Of a stretch of DNA of 64,000 nt, positions 11,371-22,500 are shown piece after piece; the first letter of the stretch is position 1; every line of letters starts with the position of its first letter. The stretch comes from Tetrahymena elliotti 4EA (taxonomy: Eukaryota > Ciliophora > Oligohymenophorea > Hymenostomatida > Tetrahymenidae). Where the stretch lies: positions 748,878 through 812,877 of the forward strand of contig JH720329.1 in NCBI GenBank assembly GCA_000231825.2, written 5' to 3'. The notes under the pieces are model-generated. The model did no database searches, was not told the origin of the DNA, and worked only from the letters and a program-made list of their open reading frames with translations. The position numbers were made by a program, and so were the translations under genes.

Positions 11371-11442
11371 TGTTACTTCTAGGAATTGAACCCAGATCTG
11401 CTTAACGGCCTTAAGCCGCCCTTTCCATTAGACCAAAGTAAC
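11371..11442 (-). tRNA. tRNA-like gene with abnormal anticodon loop, possibly a pseudogene
   Basis: Shares acceptor, D arm and T loop with the tRNA at 10804 (identical GTTACTTTGGTCTAATGG start) and is the same length, 72 nt. Its anticodon stem GCTTA/TAAGC is perfect, but the loop is AGGCCGT: position 33 is G instead of the universal U, and positions 34-36 would be GCC (Gly). Either it is non-functional, or the loop folds differently (CGGC/GCCG can also pair). Five T follow on the minus strand. Confidence 0.45.
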
Positions 11443-11934
11443 AATCTTCTATATTATTATTAATTTTAAAATATGAAAATTAGTATTTCCTTTAAAATAT
11501 ATGGTATCAGATTTAATGCTATAAAAAAAATGAATTAAAAATAATTTATGATAAAAATTTTTTCTTCAATGATCTTAACCTAGATCTGAGAACCATAAAC
11601 TGCTATAATTTAAATTAGAAAACCACTTCTATTGACAATCTAATAATTTCATAATTTAATTAAAAAAAGACTTATAAAAAATTTTATTAGATATCCATTG
11701 TTAGTTTTATTTAGCAAAGTGTAAGAGAAATTATGCAAGCAAAAAATAAATTATTTTTAAATTATGCTAATAAATTTAATAAAAATGAACATTAAAAATA
11801 GAAATAACAGAAATATAACTAAGTAAAGTGAATAAACTTTTTGTATTCTTAAAATTAATTAAAGATAAAACAAAGTTGTTTGTATGTTAGTCAATTAGAT
11901 AGGTTAGTTAGTTAATTATCTTGATTTAATGAAA
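11443..11934. other. Intergenic, A+T rich
   Basis: Downstream of the FAIM-like gene; no coding signal, tRNA fold or repeat seen. Confidence 0.35.
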
Positions 11935-14278
11935 TCAAATTAAATCATCAATTAGATCAAGAGGTTGTTTTGAAGGGGCATTGTTATTAATGAAGGTGTT
12001 AGGAGGTTATTAATTTACTTAATTGAAACCTGTTTATAATTATGGTTATTATTGAGGTTACACAAATCCAGTATTTTGTTATCCATACTGCTAAGTACCT
12101 CCCATTTGAGCTCCTTAATTGTAGTTGAAACCACCAGCCATTTAACCTTAATTATTTACACCCATTCTTTATTGTTATTACATATTATTCATACCATAAG
12201 CACCTTGATTTTATACACCTCCAAATCCTGCTTAGTTATTTATGTAATTATTGTTATTTTGTAATTAATTCATATTGTTTTGCATTCCATAGCCACCTTG
12301 ATTCATGTTACTTTACATGCCATAACCTCCTTAATTAATATTTTATTAGCCGAAGCCACCCTAATTCATGTTTTATTAGCCATAGCCACCTTAGTTCATA
12401 TTTTATTGACCGAATTAATTATTTTGCATTCCATAACCTCCTTAATTCATGTTTTGCATGCCACCATATCCTTGTTGGTTCATACCGTTATTAGGCATGT
12501 TATATCCTCCTTGATTTATTTTATTCAATCCATTGTTTTGCATCATGTTTGCACCACCCTAAACTTGATTTAAGCTTTTTATAATTAAAAATGATTAAGA
12601 TTCAGTGGCTTTTAATAAATTTAGAAAGATTTTTTTTGTCAAATATTTGATCAAATTTAATTTTAAATATTTGAAAATTAATTAAAAAAGATTTATTCCT
12701 TTTTTAGTAGGACTTTTTTAGAAATTGAAATCACAAAAATATCATTAAAATTATTAAATTTTTTTTACTTTTATAAACCAAACTATTGAGGATTTTAAAT
12801 GTTACTGTTGGCGTTGTTATTGTATAAACTTAAAAGATCTGCTGCTTTCTTTTCTTCTTATTTTGGAGGTTGAGGTGGTTGCTATTGTTGTTGTTATTAG
12901 AGTGGTTATTGCATTCCTGGTAATTATTGCTATTGTTAGAAGTTCTATTGTTGCTAGAAACCTTGTAATTGTTAGAAACCCTATTATTATGGTTATTGGA
13001 GGTTCTATTGCTATTATTGCTAAATGGCTTGTTAATTTTATTAAAATCCCTATTATTATTATTAACCCTATTGCTATGATTTTTTATAATATTCTTCCTC
13101 ATCAGCTGAATCTTCAGAGTCAAGCAGATTTGAAGGTTGATATCCTTTATTTTATTAGGCAGTTTATTAGTTAACTGGTTAAGGTGCAGGGACATTATCA
13201 TCATCGTCGTCGTCTAAAAGATTATTAAAATGATTTTAAGGAGCTTATTAAGGTTTTTATGGTTGTTGCTAAGTTTAATTACTATTTCCAAAACCTCCCC
13301 AGTTTCCTCCAAATCCATTATTGTTATTGGTGTTATTGCTGCTGGAATTTCCAAAGTTACTAAAGTTATGGAAATCATTAACATTACCAAATTCACTGTT
13401 ATCTTATTGTTGATTGCCACTACCCTAAAAATCATTAAAATCTCCAAAATCTGCTTTCTTCTTTTGCTAAACTTTAGTTCCAAAACCAGTATAACTTGTA
13501 TTTATTGTTTGAGCATATGGGTTTTTGTTGCTACGAATACCTAAACTTTCTTCATTTTTTTCATCCTTCTTTTTATATGAACTATCATAATCATCATAAT
13601 CTCTTCTATTACGTCCTCCTATTTTTTATAATTAAACCTCGCTATTAGAGTCTTCATATAATTTCTTATTTACCAAAAAGTTGACTGAAAGGAATGTTAT
13701 TTATTCTCATTTCAAAGTTTTCTACCTTTTGTACAATGTTGAGCATATTATTTCCAATAGGCATGGCAAAATCCAGCATTTCAATCAGTCTTTTAAATAA
13801 AAACAGTGTAAATAAATACAAACCAAACAACTCTTAAATGAAACCAGTTCACATTTATTTTTGCAAAAAAAATAACTTTCAATTATTTAAATTGAAATGT
13901 TTTCATTCGAAATCGAAATGGAGAACTTCTAAAAGTAATTTAAAATAGATTTTACTGCTTCTTGTCATGGACTAGCTTTCCGTTGTGGAGAATTTTTCTC
14001 TTGCCTGATGCAAAAGAAGCAAAAAGCTCAATAGTGTGTCTCTTTTCATCAATGGTGAACTACCAAATAACTTTTTTCTTGGATCTTTTATTGAAAATAA
14101 GTAAATAATTTCAATCATTGATGGATGAGATAAAACATCAGTATGCTAAAAAGCTTAAAGTTTAAATTTCTCTTCATTAACTGAAATAGGAAAAACGAAT
14201 CTTGAAAAAAATTTACTTTTTGATACGCTTGCCTACTTCCAAAGCTTCAGTTGAAATTGCTACTATTTTAGATGCCAT
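11935..14278 (-). CDS. FAIM-like domain protein with long Q/N/G-rich tail
   Basis: Starts MASKIVAISTEALEVGKRIKK. About residues 20-150 resemble the C-terminal beta domain of Fas apoptotic inhibitory molecule: VIWQFTIDEKRHTIELF, SGKRKILHNGKLV, then across an intron (phase 2, GTAAAATC...AAAAG) PIGNNMLNIVQKVENF and MRINNIPFSQL. The tail has acidic and DFGDF-type segments, LLDDDDDD, NLLDSEDSADEEE, poly-Gln, DLLSLY, then an intron near 12580-12780 and repeats of MNQGGYGMQN type, ending PLDLIDDLI. The LIDDLI and DLL motifs resemble clathrin-box and adaptor-binding motifs of endocytic proteins; that role is inference. Two frame breaks fall in T runs (near 14212 and 13682) and can be read as one extra T each or as 15-22-nt introns. 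In animals FAIM is a soluble anti-apoptotic or anti-aggregation protein. Confidence 0.6.
12056..12560 (-). repeat. Tandem 10-11-residue repeats in the FAIM-like protein
   Basis: About nine imperfect units of the pattern NQGG(Y/F)G(M/Q)QN(M/I), e.g. MNQGGYGQQN and INQGGYGMQS. Such Gln/Asn/Gly/Tyr-rich tracts are typical of low-complexity regions that self-associate. Confidence 0.7.
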
Positions 14279-15403
14279 TTTTCTTATTTATTTATTTATC
14301 TTAAAAATGTTTAAATTAAGATTCCTCTTTCTAAATTTTTAGTTATTTCGAATTTTTATTTTATTTATTATTATAAGAGAGGGGTTCTCTTCAAAGATGA
14401 ATAAATATATATAAATACACTTATAAATGATTTACTATAATCTAAAGATATTAAAATAACTTTGAATATTCATCAAATCGTAAAACAATCTTATTCTAAT
14501 AATTGAAATAATTATAGATTCTTAACCAGCCGCCTATCAAAATACAAACATCCATATTACACTCACTACTTTAAAATCTAAAAACGAGATAACTAAATTA
14601 GAGCAAGCAAGCATACAAGAAATCTATTTATTTTGTTTATTTACAAGTTAAATCCATTTTAATTTGAAAAGAATAATGAGCCATAAACCAATTAAAATTT
14701 ACTCTCTCAAATTACACTCATATTATTATAATAAAAACAAAAGATTTCCAAGTTTAAAATTAAAAATTTACATATTTCACTGAGCTTAATTTCTTTAAAA
14801 GAAATTCAACTGTAATAACCAAATAAATTTAATAGATTTCTTACAACTTTCTTCATTAAAAAAAAATCTTTTGTTTGGCAAAAAAAATTGATGATTTCAT
14901 AAAATATTTATTTTTATCAAATATTTTCATTTTTTTTCGGGCTCCCTTTCAAAACGGAATCTCCTCCTCAATCCCATAAGACTCAGCTCATTATAAAAAA
15001 ATTAAATTAGGATTATAAATGAATTTTTAATAAATATGTTTGAAATAAAAAAAACTTTTTTAAAACAATAAATTAAACTATTGCAATAGATTATTATCAA
15101 TTTATGAATTTATTTCATTGAGATTTTCTTGAAATAATAATATGATTAGGATACAAAATGTAGTTTTTCACACATTACAAAAATAGTTTTGAATATTTAT
15201 GCTTTTCTTTGCATAGCAATTATAAAATACATGTAAATTTTATTCAATATAATAACAAAAAAACAAACTAAACCAAATTAAATTAAATTTATTTTTAACT
15301 AAAGTTGTCTTAATTAATTTTATGGTAAGTTTTATAAATATGCTTATTATGAAGCTTGTAATATAGATTTAATGAGCTATTTTTAGAAATTTTGAAACTA
15401 TTT
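14279..15403. other. Intergenic, with one GC-richer patch
   Basis: A+T rich apart from about 14938-14990 (contains GGGCTCCCTTTCAAAACGG and TCTCCTCCTCAATCCC), the only C-rich stretch here. It might be a small non-coding RNA or a regulatory site; I could not fold it into a known class. Confidence 0.3.
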
Positions 15404-17174
15404 TCATTTGTCCCATCCAAAGATGTTATCATCATCATCTTCTTCTTATTCTTCTTCTTGTTATTTGTGTTATTCAAGCTATTGCTTTGTATTGGTGGAA
15501 TTTGGTTTTTCTTATTACTTAACTTCAGAGGTTAATTTATTTTGGTTTCTCTGATTTTGTTGAGAAGATTATTGAGAAGGTTTTACTTCTTGTTTAGTTT
15601 CCACTTTTTTATTACGGCTGTATTTATCATCATCGTCATCTGAGTAAAGATCATCACTATCACTGTCATATGATCTATACAATTTTTATTAATGTTTCTT
15701 TTTATTTTCTTCTTACTATCTTCTTTATTCTTCTTCCCTTTTTTCTTTATCAATCTTTTCTTAGAAATTTTTTCTAGACTCCTCAATAGGATTGATTGAA
15801 CTTTTTTAGATTTCTGCTTACAATTCAGCTACTTACTTTTATTATATGTTATTTTGTTTAGCTAGATAGATTTACTCAAATTCACTTTCTTTGTCATCTT
15901 TTGAGCCTCTTAATTTCCAAAACTTTTTATTTAATAAAATTATTAAAATTCATAAGGCGTTAAATCATGCAATTAATACTTTCACAGTAAAATCTTTGCT
16001 TGCTGTAACAAATATTTGTCTCTCTTCAACATATTGTATTTTTGTGATCAAGTCTTTATGAGCATTTATTGAGACTTGTTAAATTAATAACAAAATTCAT
16101 AATTAATTATTAATATAATTTAATCTAATTTACTTACTTATTGGAAGATTATGGGCTGAGTCTAAAATCAAAAGACTATTTGAACAATTAGTGTACATTT
16201 CTTTATCTTTTAAGGAAAATGACAAGCTGTGTAACTATATATATTAAAATTATTCATTTAATAAAGTAAATATTTTTTTAGATTTATTTTACATTATCAG
16301 GTCCAGTTATGGCTGAAATTGGATTTAAAACTCTATCCTATTTATTTTATTAGATGAAAAAGATTAAAATATGATAAATATTTTTATACTTAATAAAATT
16401 TATTTTACACTTCCTTTCTTCTTAAGCTCAAAGACTCTAACAAGTCCTGTTGCATGACCGAATAAAATATAATTTTTCTATTTGGTGATATGAATTGTGG
16501 TAATTTAATTTTCATATTCTAAGAAAACAGAGGTGATGATTTAAATGGGTTCCTATTTATAATAATTATTTGCATTAAAAATGAATCTAAATTATTTTAA
16601 GATTAGTTACGACAGTAGAATAGACATAAATACTTCCAATAGAATCACCAATAAATACTCTTTCATTTACTGCATCAACACACAAAGCAGTTAAAGGGTG
16701 AGTTAAAATCTTTTCTATTTAAATTCCAAAATTAAAAAATTAAGATGAAATCCATAATTATAATTTACCATCAATTCTGTAATGGCTATCATTATTTGCT
16801 ATATTTGTTATTAAAAATGCCTTGTCTCTTGAAATAGAATAAACAGTAGCTATTTACATTTTAAAAAGAATCATTTATTTAATCATTTCAATAAGATTTG
16901 AATTTTACCTGATTAGAAATCTAAGTGGACAGCTGTAATGGCAGATGTATGACGTTTGATAATACAATACTTTTGAATATAAAAAATAAATTAAAATTTA
17001 AGCAAACTTATGAACTAAGCACTCATAAAATAAAATATCTTCAATTATTAATTTTTATTTATTGATCTTATCGCCTAAATATGATTTAGATGATTCCTAG
17101 GGTTCAGTCTTTTAAAGCTATTCACTGAAATATCCCAAGAAAATCAAATTTATTTTTCCTGTTTGCTATTTCAT
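15404..17174 (-). CDS. WD40-repeat protein with acidic/Lys-Glu-rich C-terminus
   Basis: Starts MKQQTGKINLIFLGYFSEQL and ends DDDDNIFGWDK at TGA 15404-15406. Several short exons carry WD40-type blades: RHTSAITAVHLDF, AVNERVFIGDSIGSIYVYS, ITTIHITKQKNYILFGHATG then GLVRVFELKK, and INAHKDLITKIQYVEE followed by TASKDFTVK. The last blade is completed across an intron (GTATTAATTG...AAAAG) by FWKLRGSKDDKESEFEQ. After the propeller come about 170 residues rich in Lys, Glu and Gln with an acidic stretch DSDSDDLYSDDDDDK, probably coiled and disordered. A beta-propeller scaffold; partner and pathway cannot be told. The stop is 177 bp from the next gene upstream on the same strand. Confidence 0.75.
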
Positions 17175-17350
17175 ATCTAAAAAATGATATTCTACTAATC
17201 AGACGTGCTTTAATCTTAATTTGTTAAAATTTTAGTCAAAAAATTTATTTTTTATTCGTCACTATGCTTTCAAAACAAGCTATTGTATGTAGATCTTTCT
17301 ATTTTTTCTTCATTTAACTTTTGCAGTTCAAAATACTTCTCTCACCTTAT

Positions 17351-18560
17351 TCATTCCCTTTAAACCTAATCCTTTGTCTTTTTTTAATTTTCTTAAAAGC
17401 AAATGAAATTTTATCTTAACAAAATCATATTTTAACTTTGATATATACTATATATGATCAAAAGCCATTTTACTAAAAACTAAAAATAATTTTGGATAAT
17501 ACTTTTTTATAATTTGTACTTAGAAAGTAAACAGGTTATAATAATATATTTATTGATTGTATTATTTAATAATATTGTGCTTAGTTCAAAAATTAAAATA
17601 ATCTATTTAATTACATCTTCATAGCTTTAGTAGTTTTTCTCAACTTTAACTCTGTAAATTTCAATATCACCATTATAAAGACCAACTGCTACCATGGTTA
17701 ATTTTGGGTCGAAATGCATGCATTAGGGCTATTTTATTTAAATTGAACTTATTAGAATTCCTTTTGCTTATAAATTTGCTTTGAATAAATGCGAAGTTTT
17801 TAATTACGTGAGAATAGAAGTCAATATGCCATAATTTATTGAAATCAAATGTATACTAGTTTTTAGCTCTAAGGCAAATCAATCTACCACAAGGATCTCC
17901 TTTCTTACTTGATCCTAATAAACTGCTAATGAATCCTCCAACTTTGGTTTTTAAATCATTGTCTCCAATAAGTACAAAAATAATTCCCTATGATTCTTCA
18001 TAATGAATATCTCTAACTTTCATAGAAAATCCACTAATTGAACCTAATTATCTATAATTGACTTGCTTTGGAACTATGCCATATTTATTAAGCTTTATTT
18101 TAATTTAGAAATTTTCATTTAATATATCTTAATCCTTTATTTTTCATACTTCTAAGAATTCTTGGAATATCTCATTTTGCAAAATATCTGGTCTTACAAC
18201 TAATGATTTCAAATACTTTTAAAGATCACTCTTTCTCTTTTAGAGATCTTATTGTTACAACTTGAATAAACTCTTAGGAGGAAGGTAGGGTAATTCAATG
18301 GTTGTTTTGCCTAAATCCAAGTGAAGAGTTTCAAAGTCAGAAAATCTTTTTTCAATTCTCCATTTAACCCTTTTATCTTTTAATTCCATTTCTAGAGTGT
18401 AATAAACCTTGTCATTCTACTTTGTATCTAAAGTAATAAGTTCAAGCTAATATTATTTATGATAATTTAAAATTATTTTAATGTAAAACTTTCTTTGCTT
18501 TCGATTTACAGTGAAGTTTTGTAAAAACTATTCTATTGTGTATGTATCTTTTCTATCCAT
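17351..18560 (-). CDS. PX-domain protein, possible phosphoinositide-binding propeller
   Basis: Chosen start MDRKDTYTIEQFLQNF; the frame stays open far upstream, so the start is uncertain. About residues 15-140 are a PX domain: YYTLEMELKDKRVKW, EKRFSDFETL (the RR/KRxSDF phosphoinositide-contact motif), LPYLPPKSLFK, KRKSDLQKYLKSL and EIFQEFLE. PX domains bind phosphoinositides, usually PI3P on endosomes. The rest looks like short beta strands of a propeller (GIIFVLIGDN, LWHIDFYSHVIKNFAFIQSK, MVAVGLYNGDIEIYRVKV). Two oddities: an in-frame TGA right after FLEV (about 18149), removable as a 15-nt GTATG...AAAG intron, and a frame change at an AAAA run near 17776 that one base fewer would repair. 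The C-terminus after YEDVIK is low-complexity and the true stop may be earlier. Confidence 0.65.
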
Positions 18561-19538
18561 TTCTATTTTCTAAATAATTTATTGATCTTGGTAATTTACT
18601 TTTTGATAAAATTAATCCTCTTTATAATATTTTTTGATTTCTGAAATTTTATTATAAATCTAAATGATCAATTAATTTAAGTTTATAAGATAGGTAAATA
18701 GTATCTTTTGTTATATGTTATTATTCTGTTTGCTTGTTTGATGTAAATTACTAACAAAAAATTTACAAATTGCAAACAAAATAATTAATAGAATTTATTT
18801 TTCTATTATTTCTGCTGCTATAGATTTATTTTCAACCATCTGAATAATACTGAAATTTTATTTTTTCAAATTAACTTTTATCATAACATATTTCTCAAAG
18901 TAATTTGTCCATAAATTAATTATCTGAGTAAATAAAGCTTAATAATTAATTTTGATCAAAATATATTTTCAAAGCAACTCAATTAATAATAAAATGTTTT
19001 TTATGAATATTGTTATTATTAAAAAAAATCAAAGAGATTTAAATTTAGCAACACTAGATTATTTTTAATTTAAAAGTATCTTATTTTATGTAATTTTTAA
19101 TTTTTAAAAAACCAATAATTCTTTCTATTCAAATTAATATGTCTCAAAATTTGATTCTTTACATAATTATAATATAAAAAAGATTAACTAAAAATTTTAT
19201 ATTTATTATTTCAATAATTCATAGTTATATTAATTAATGATATGGTTGTTTTCTATTTATATATCTTAATAAAATTTTCTTTACCCCATCTTAGAATATC
19301 TGCTGCTTAAATAGTTAAAGAAAATAGAAAAATTTATACAAACAATTGAAACATTTTTAAAAAGTGTTTTATTTATGGTAATTTACAATATAAATTTAAA
19401 TAAATATTAATTTAAAATTTCTACAGAGACAATTAGTAACTTATTTAAGAACAAGATTTAAGAATTTATTAAAATATTTTTTTATATCAAAATTGAGTCT
19501 AAATAAAACTTATTTTTTGTTTGATTAGTTAATTCAAA
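18561..19538. other. Intergenic, A+T rich
   Basis: Separates the PX gene and the channel gene. The PX reading frame stays open into the first few hundred bases (no TGA) but composition is that of intergenic DNA. Nothing else recognised. Confidence 0.35.
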
Positions 19539-22500
19539 TCATTAATTTTCTGGATGTCCAGAATCATTGTTGATTTATGCCATAGAATTGACAGTAAAAT
19601 TGATTTAATGATTAGATTTTTAGAGTTTGGTAGACTACTTATATTTTGACCTTTCTCTTGTAAGGTTTAGATTGCTTCTGATTAATTTAAGTCTATCTTC
19701 TTACTTTCTTATATCAAATACTTTTTATATGTTTTAAACCGTTTTTCTTCGAAACTGCATTACATTTTTAATAACATTGTCAATATTTTTTTCTGGGAAA
19801 TAAATTTAGAATTAAAAGCCTTTATCAAAATCGCTTAAAACCATAAAATTTTTTTAGTTTGTAAATTAAAATAATTAATCTGTTTATTTTTAGCCTTTAG
19901 CAACCCTAACACTATTTTCTAGAGTAGTGCTATTTTCATTAGGTATAATATTTTTAGAACTAAAAGTAACAGGCTCATACCTTTACTAATTATTTTCATT
20001 AATTGCAGCATAGTTTTTAGAAGATTATCGATATAATGGTACTCTCTAGCTACTCATAGTAACCTACGAAGTAAATTTTTTGGTGGTGGAATGAACATGA
20101 CTATTAATACTAACTATATCTGATGGTATGCTTAAATATCTATCCTAAAAATTAGATTATTAAGATTAGTTGTTTGCAGTCTAATCTTAATAGTTTAAGT
20201 TTTCATCTATTTCATCTTGTTGCTTAAATTTTTATTGATTTTGATAAACCCGTGGAACATCTCTAAATTAATAAGTATTTTAATTTTACTGCTGTTCATT
20301 CATAACTCCACTTAACTTTTTTTAGAACATACTCTAAGCTATTTTTGATTTTTTATTATTAATAGGACTTTCATCTGACCTAAATTTTAAATGAAAAAAT
20401 GAATAACTTCATGTTTTAAAATAAGCTTTTATTTACACTTCAGCAAAATCTTGTTAACTTTAAAAATTAACTTTTTTTTATGTAGATATTGAATCTGGCT
20501 AAGGACTTTCACAAAAATTTAAAGAAGTTTAGTAAACTCCCTTATAATTCTGAGTTTCCATATTATCATAATCAACTATTTATTAAATAATATTTAACAG
20601 GTCTTGAGGACTCTCTTCAAAAGGATTCTAATCTATTAAATATTTTATCACAGTATCCCGAACTTCGCTTTAGTTTTCTTTAAATTCTCTAAATGAAAGG
20701 ATGGGAACTGCTCTTTAGTATTGAGTGTCTCTCTCTTGTATCACATTTTTATTATGTTCATGTAAAACCTTTGGATGATTAAATTATGGATTTACAAATA
20801 AACAATCTCTAGTAGTATGTTTAAATGATTAACAAAGCTTGCATTTATGCTCGAAATTCCTTAAATTATTGTAAAACTTTATCTTGTCTCTCATCATACA
20901 ATACTTCTCTTAATCTTTAGGAAATTTCTTCAAAACATTAATAAAATTTTCCTTTTTCAGATAAACAATCGTAGTAATCCCATTACTCTTATATCTAATC
21001 TAGCTTACTCCATCCCTAAAAAATTATATCTCATCAAAAATATCCCCTTTATAGTGATTACCAATAACTATATCTCCATCAATATAACTCTCGACCTCTC
21101 TTTTATTTAAAATATTTTTTAATATTATATTAATAAAAGCAAATGAACCTATTTTTATTTCTTCTCAATTATTACAAAATTTTCATTTGTTATTAAAAAC
21201 GTTAGAAATTTGACAAAATTTTCAATATTTCCCAAATAAATAAATAGTTTAAATTATTAAAAATTAAACAAACAATAATAAATTCAGTATTCTTCATGAT
21301 TTAAATGATATTTTAGTTTTAATATGAATGATACTAATTTAGAAATAAATTTATGTGACAGAAAAACTCTCAATTTCATTTCTTAATTTACTTAAAATTT
21401 TGAGATACATTTAAGTTCATAGTGATAATTTTAAATAAAATTAGAACCTAAACAAAATTATTAATTTTAATATTCATGAAATTCATTCAGAAATATGCTA
21501 AATTTAATTAAATATTCTATGTCATAAAAACTCTGTTTTCAATTCTTAACTAACTTAAAATTGTTTAGATACATCTGAGTTTATAATGATACTTACATTT
21601 AAGCTCATTTTAGTAATTTTAAATAAAATATGAACCTAAACACAATGATTCATTTTAAAAATTTATTATATTTGGGTCAATAATGCTTTATACTAAATGT
21701 ATTTGTTGTATATTTGGTTAGATTAATAAAATGAATTAATTAATTACCCTCTAGAAACAAAGTAAATACTGTTGCAATCTTGTCCTATATCTAAAATAAC
21801 TTCATCACAAACATACTTTTATTCTTCCATTACAAATGATAGGCTCTTCAAAAAATTTTATGAGAAACTCATCCTGAATAGGTTGGATTGGCAGAGTGTT
21901 TTATAATAAATTTCTGATAAGACTTCAGTTTTTAATTGGCCTTTAACCTCTTTTAAGAAGATTTCTCCACCTTCATTAAACTTGAGATCTTCTTCATGCA
22001 TGTAATTAAAATAAGTTTTAACTTTTTCTTAAAGATTACTACTTAATCCTCTTTTTTTCATATATGAGCTGAGCACGCTCAATTTATTTTTTAGAACCTA
22101 TTTTTCTTTTGTTATTTCTTACAAAATAAGACCTTTATTTAATTAACTAAGTAAATAAACATCAAATGATATTAATAAATTCACCTATAACATTAATAGA
22201 ATAAGCATATACTGCACAGCTAAATAATGTGATAATCAATGCTAATTGTCTTTCCGATGCTCTTAATGGAATAATGTCTCCATAACCTTTTTTATATCCA
22301 TAATATACTTCTTAATTAGTCAAGCCTTTAATTAAATCAGTATTTTTCATTATAAAAATTAAATTGAAAAAATTGAAAGGGTTATTAGTAAATAGTTTAT
22401 TTACCAACTGTAATCATAGTGATTGTGGCCCAGTAAAGGCACGCTGTATATTTTTCTTAAAAGGATTTATCTAAAATATTAGCTTTTTCAGCCCAAGAAA

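Noticed and set aside
12830..13204. Minus-strand 124-aa Asn-rich ORF and overlapping plus-strand ORFs at 12052-13544
   Set aside because: They are out-of-frame shadows of the FAIM-like gene's Gln-rich tail: in ciliate code the correct frame reads Gln/Pro/Gly repeats across the whole stretch without a TGA.
13680..14278. ENTH/epsin domain at the N-terminus of the Q/N/G-rich protein
   Set aside because: The tail motifs suggested epsin, but the N-terminal sequence lines up with FAIM beta strands (SGKRK, NGK, NNIPFSQL) and lacks the ENTH helices.
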